NCBI GenBank assembly: GCA_035495815.1
Contig: DATJFH010000252.1
Coordinates: forward strand, 1 to 7,870
Source: DATJFH01 sp035495815
Lineage (GTDB): Bacteria; Acidobacteriota; Terriglobia; Bryobacterales; Bryobacteraceae
Direction of reading: 5' to 3'
DNA length: 7,870 nucleotides
A program made the position numbers and the translations under genes. Of this stretch, positions 5,339 to 7,870 are shown piece after piece. The stretch's first letter is position 1. The number at the start of each line of letters is the position of its first letter. The notes beneath the pieces are model-generated. The model was not told the DNA's origin and did no database searches. It saw nothing but the letters and a program-made list of their open reading frames with translations.

Positions 5339-5985
5339 GCCTTGCCTCCCGCCGGCGCCATCCGGACCTTGGCCACTCCGACCATGGCGTCCCGCGTGAC
5401 CAGCGCCGCCAGCTCGTCCTCGCTCAACTTCTCGCTGCCCGCCGGCCGTTCCGGCAGCACCAGGTAGCGCAGCTCGGCCGTGCTGTCCCAGACCCGTACC
5501 TCGACGCTCTCCGGCAGCTCGAGCCCGAACTCCCGCAGCACCCCGCGCGGATCGATCACCGCCCGCGAGCGGTAAGGCGCCGATTTGTACCACACCGGCG
5601 GCAGACCCAGCACCGCCCACGGATAGCAGGAACAGAGCGTACACACCACCAGATTATGAACCTTGGGTCCGTTCTCGAGCGCCACCAGGTGCTCTCCCTG
5701 GCCGCCCTTGTACCCGAGCTTCGCGATGGCCGCCGCCGCGTCTGAAAGCAGGAGCTTCTTGTAAGCCGGATCCACCCACGCCCGCGCCACCACCCGCGCC
5801 CCGTTCCGCGGCCCTACCTTGTGCTCGAACGTGTCGATCAGCGCATCGAGCGCCGCCGGATCCACCAGCCCCTTTTCCACCAGCAGCGATTCCAGCGCCT
5901 TTACCCGCAGCGCCAGATCGGACGGCGCCGCCTGGTGTTCATGCTCGTGATCGTGGTCGTGCCCGTGCGCGTGTTCCTTTGCCAC
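5335..5985 (-). CDS. nthA: nitrile hydratase, alpha subunit, cobalt type, His-rich N-terminus
   Basis: 216 aa, started by GTG with GGGAG (5992-5996) 6 bases upstream. The subunit binds the low-spin metal of nitrile hydratase (nitrile + water to amide). The metal claw VCTLCSCYPW is at 114-123 with ligand cysteines 115, 118 and 120; in characterised enzymes the last two are oxidised to sulfinic and sulfenic acid. Thr116 rather than Ser is the mark of the cobalt class. Other family stretches are RAWVDPAYKKLLLSDAAAAI (68-87), VHNLVVCTLCS, PYRSRAVIDPRGVL (137-150), and LPERPAGSEKLSEDELAALV (177-196). Residues 5-17 have seven histidines at every second position (HAHGHDHDHEHEH), an extension beyond the conserved fold that could bind cobalt or nickel. 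It is the first gene of the cluster, 26 bases after the DUF1552 stop with no separate promoter visible. Confidence 0.96.
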   Translation of the reverse strand: MAKEHAHGHDHDHEHEHQAAPSDLALRVKALESLLVEKGLVDPAALDALIDTFEHKVGPRNGARVVARAWVDPAYKKLLLSDAAAAIAKLGYKGGQGEHLVALENGPKVHNLVVCTLCSCYPWAVLGLPPVWYKSAPYRSRAVIDPRGVLREFGLELPESVEVRVWDSTAELRYLVLPERPAGSEKLSEDELAALVTRDAMVGVAKVRMAPAGGKA

Positions 5986-5991
5986 ACCATG

Positions 5992-5996
5992 CTCCC
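5992..5996 (-). promoter_or_regulatory. Shine-Dalgarno GGGAG for the GTG start at 5985
   Basis: GGGAG lies 6 bases before the GTG. An ATG at 5990 is nearer but out of frame with the nitrile hydratase reading frame, so GTG is the start. Confidence 0.6.
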
Positions 5997-6011
5997 GCGC
6001 CTATTTTTTTT

Positions 6012-7352
6012 CTACAGCCGCTCCAGCCTGGTCTCGGCGTCGCCGAACCGGTCGAGCTTGACGTCCATCCGGTCCATGATCGAGAGGAACAGGCTGCACA
6101 GTTTCCGGTTCTGGTCGCCGGCATCCACGTAATCCAGCGTGCGGCCCGTTTCCAGGCTCCCGCCCAGACCGCCCGCCAGCACCAGCGGCAGCCTCGTGTT
6201 GTTGTGCTTCCGGCCGATCCACATGTTCGAGAGGAACATCAGGCAGGAGTTGTCGAGCACCGTTCCGCTGCCCTCCGGCATGCTGTCCAGCTTGGTCGCC
6301 AGGTACGCGAGCTGGCTCAGATGAAAGCGCGCGATACGCTCGTACCCGTCCGACGCGTTATTGTGCGATGCCGCGTGGTGCCCTTCCCGAACCTGCAGGA
6401 ACGGGTAGTACAGCGCCGAAAGATCGCGCGCCAGCAGCAGCGTGGCCACCCGCGTCTTGTCCGTCTGGAACGCGATGGCGATGATGTCGCACATCAGCCG
6501 CGCATGCTCCCGCAGGTCCTCCGGCAGCCCGTTCGCCGGACGGTCCATCGTGAACACCGGCTTGTTCTTCTGCTTCGCCAGATCGTCCGCTTTGTCCTTG
6601 TTCTTCCGCATTCCCTCGACCCGCTTCTCTACTTCGCGCACGCTGGTCAGGTACTCGTCCAGCTTGGTCTTGTCGTCCGAGCTGATGCGCTTGGCCAGGA
6701 CTTCGGCCTCTCCTCGCACCCGGTCGAGAATGCTCATGTTGCGCAGGCTGCCGCGGTTCTCGAACAGGTTGTCGAAGGCCAGCGACGGATATACTTCGTT
6801 CGGCACCGGCGAATCCGGCGTCTGCCAGGAGATGTGGGAGCTGTAGGCCATGGAGAAGTTCGTCTCGTGATAGCCCGTCATCGGCTGCTCGCATGCCAGC
6901 ACGATGCTCGGCTGCGCCGTGTCTTGCCCGACGCGATTGGCGATCATCTGATCGATCGTCACCCCCGCCCGGATGATCGCTCCCCGCTGAATGGTCGCGC
7001 CGGAAAGCAGCCCCCCGGTCATCGCCGGGTGAATGCCCTGGCCGGTCGCCCTCTCGTGGAACAGCCCGTGGATCACGTTCACCTTGTGCTTCAGCGGCTC
7101 CAGCGGCGAGAGAGTCTTTCCCAGCGTCAGGCCCGCGCCCGACCCCTCCGAAGTCCAGTGATCCTCGTTCACCCCGTTGCCCATGAACAGCGCCGCAAAT
7201 CGCTTCGGAAACACACCGGGCGAGGTGGTCGCGCCGAACGTCGGGAAGGACTCGAGCCACGGCAGCGCCATGCTCACCCCCGCCCCGCGCAGAACCGCCC
7301 GGCGGGAAATGGACTTAGTGGATTTCGGCGTTCGCTTTGGCATGTAGCTCAC
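6012..7352 (-). CDS. DUF1552 family protein with twin-arginine signal
   Basis: 446 aa from GTG 7352, which has AGGAG 7 bases upstream; ATG 7343 (three residues shorter, preceded by AAAGGTGA) is almost as likely. The N-terminus carries a twin-arginine motif (SRRAVLRG, Arg17-Arg18) and a short hydrophobic run (GAGVSMALPWL), so folded export through Tat is expected. Family stretches are FMGNGVNEDHW (56-66), LSPLEPLKHKVNVIHGL, CEQPMTGYHETNFSMAYSSHISW, the HHAASHN segment, and near the C-terminus FLSNMWIGRKHNNTRLPLVL, LAGGLGGSLETGR and LFLSIMDRMDVKLDRFGD. Length and order match the family. DUF1552 genes habitually follow DUF1592-type cytochrome-like genes, as here, where the two overlap by 38 bases. 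Biochemical function is not established; an envelope enzyme working with its neighbour is inferred. Confidence 0.92.
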   Translation of the reverse strand: MSYMPKRTPKSTKSISRRAVLRGAGVSMALPWLESFPTFGATTSPGVFPKRFAALFMGNGVNEDHWTSEGSGAGLTLGKTLSPLEPLKHKVNVIHGLFHERATGQGIHPAMTGGLLSGATIQRGAIIRAGVTIDQMIANRVGQDTAQPSIVLACEQPMTGYHETNFSMAYSSHISWQTPDSPVPNEVYPSLAFDNLFENRGSLRNMSILDRVRGEAEVLAKRISSDDKTKLDEYLTSVREVEKRVEGMRKNKDKADDLAKQKNKPVFTMDRPANGLPEDLREHARLMCDIIAIAFQTDKTRVATLLLARDLSALYYPFLQVREGHHAASHNNASDGYERIARFHLSQLAYLATKLDSMPEGSGTVLDNSCLMFLSNMWIGRKHNNTRLPLVLAGGLGGSLETGRTLDYVDAGDQNRKLCSLFLSIMDRMDVKLDRFGDAETRLERL

Positions 7353-7870
7353 CTTTCTGCTCCTGAGGATTCCCCGCCCGCTTGTTCAAAAATTGCGGGC
7401 TAGTCACAATTGTATCCACCAGCGGCGTAAACCGGTAACCGTTCGCCGCCAGCTCGCTCTGCATCCGGTCGATGGTCAGCTCGTCGGAAAGTTGCAGCGA
7501 TCTTCCCAGCGCGTACGACAGCAGCTTCCGGCTGAGGTTCTCCAGAAAGTCGCGCTGCCGGTGCTCGCGGATGTAAGTTTCCAGACCCGCGAATCCGCTC
7601 CCCTGGCTGCCTCCTGGAAACGTCGCCCGCGTGTCCACCGCATGTCCCGCCAGATCCCTGGCGCGCTTCTCCCCGATCGGCCCGTACCCCTCGAACACCA
7701 GCCCGAAGGAATCGAACCGCGCATGGCAGCCCGCGCAAACCGCGTTTTCCCGGTGCTTCGCCAGCATCTCCCGCAGCGGCAGCTCGAGCTTCGCTTCGTC
7801 GTTCGGCAGCTCCGGCACTACGGCCGGCGGCGGCGGGATCGTTTCTCCCAGCACCCGCTTCGCGACCCAG
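7315..7870 (-). CDS. DUF1592-type protein, C-terminal part (DUF1588/DUF1585), 5' end outside window
   Basis: 184 codons run from the right edge to a TAG at 7317-7315; the N-terminal part lies outside. The visible segment begins within the DUF1588 region (WVAKRVLGETIPPPPAVVP), continues through LREMLAKHRENAVCAGCHARFDSFGLVFEGYGPIG, and ends with the DUF1585 region (LLSYALGRSLQLSDELTIDR, TPLVDTIVTSPQF). CAGCH at visible residues 45-49 is a CxxCH motif, as in c-type haem sites, and is conserved in this family. These large secreted proteins usually combine PSCyt1-like, DUF1587, DUF1592, DUF1588 and DUF1585 domains and are paired with DUF1552. The last 38 bases overlap the start of the DUF1552 gene, so the two are almost certainly one transcription unit. 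The role is unknown; a haem-bearing envelope oxidoreductase is a common guess. Confidence 0.92.
   Translation of the reverse strand, partial: WVAKRVLGETIPPPPAVVPELPNDEAKLELPLREMLAKHRENAVCAGCHARFDSFGLVFEGYGPIGEKRARDLAGHAVDTRATFPGGSQGSGFAGLETYIREHRQRDFLENLSRKLLSYALGRSLQLSDELTIDRMQSELAANGYRFTPLVDTIVTSPQFLNKRAGNPQEQKGELHAKANAEIH

Noticed and set aside
6004..6011. Run of eight T (A on the coding strand) as a terminator or slippage site
   Set aside because: On the transcribed minus strand it is an A-run with no preceding hairpin, and no plus-strand gene ends here. It lies between stop codons, so frameshifting has no target.
5979..7403. Long plus-strand open frame (474 codons) across the DUF1552 gene
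   Set aside because: It is antisense to a gene with clear family motifs. Its translation is rich in Arg, His, Val and Leu without a domain, as expected from the complement of GC-rich coding DNA.

Overview
This GC-rich window reads as chromosomal DNA of an acidobacterium, most likely from the Solibacter/Bryobacter side of the phylum. Three things point there: a VWA protein of the acidobacterial VWFA-related type, the DUF1592-type plus DUF1552 gene pair common in Acidobacteria, Planctomycetes and Verrucomicrobia, and a C-terminal LPxTA sorting signal encoded close to a sortase. All ten genes are on the minus strand, so transcription runs from the right edge to the left. There are no RNA genes, insertion sequences or CRISPR arrays, and no gene-free stretch longer than about 80 bases.

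Right part (7870 to 6012): the C-terminal end of a DUF1588/DUF1585 (DUF1592-type, CxxCH-containing) protein overlaps the start of a complete DUF1552 protein with a twin-arginine signal. Only 26 bases later begins a tight four-gene nitrile hydratase cluster (5985 to 3869): alpha subunit with the cobalt-type VCTLCSC metal claw and a His-rich N-terminus, beta subunit, beta-like accessory/activator protein, and a small thioredoxin-like [2Fe-2S] ferredoxin. Starts and stops overlap at every junction (ATGA, 23 bases, GTGA), so the four products are probably translationally coupled. They would hydrate a nitrile to its amide; the accessory protein and perhaps the ferredoxin would serve metal loading. 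No amidase or cobalt transporter lies within the window.

Middle part (3807 to 1534): a three-gene surface module. It encodes a secreted protein with an Ala/Pro linker and a C-terminal LPHTA motif, hydrophobic segment and basic tail; a secreted VWA-domain protein with an intact MIDAS; and a class D-like sortase with His, Cys and Arg in place. The sortase start overlaps the VWA stop (ATGA). The simplest reading is a dedicated sortase with its own substrate and a VWA partner, in a Gram-negative-type organism.

Left part (1494 to 1): after a good sigma70-like promoter comes a small gene joining an acyl-carrier-protein-like domain that lacks the phosphopantetheine serine to a histone-H1-like Lys/Ala tail. 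Then follows a TTG-started secreted beta-rich protein of unknown function, cut by the window edge.
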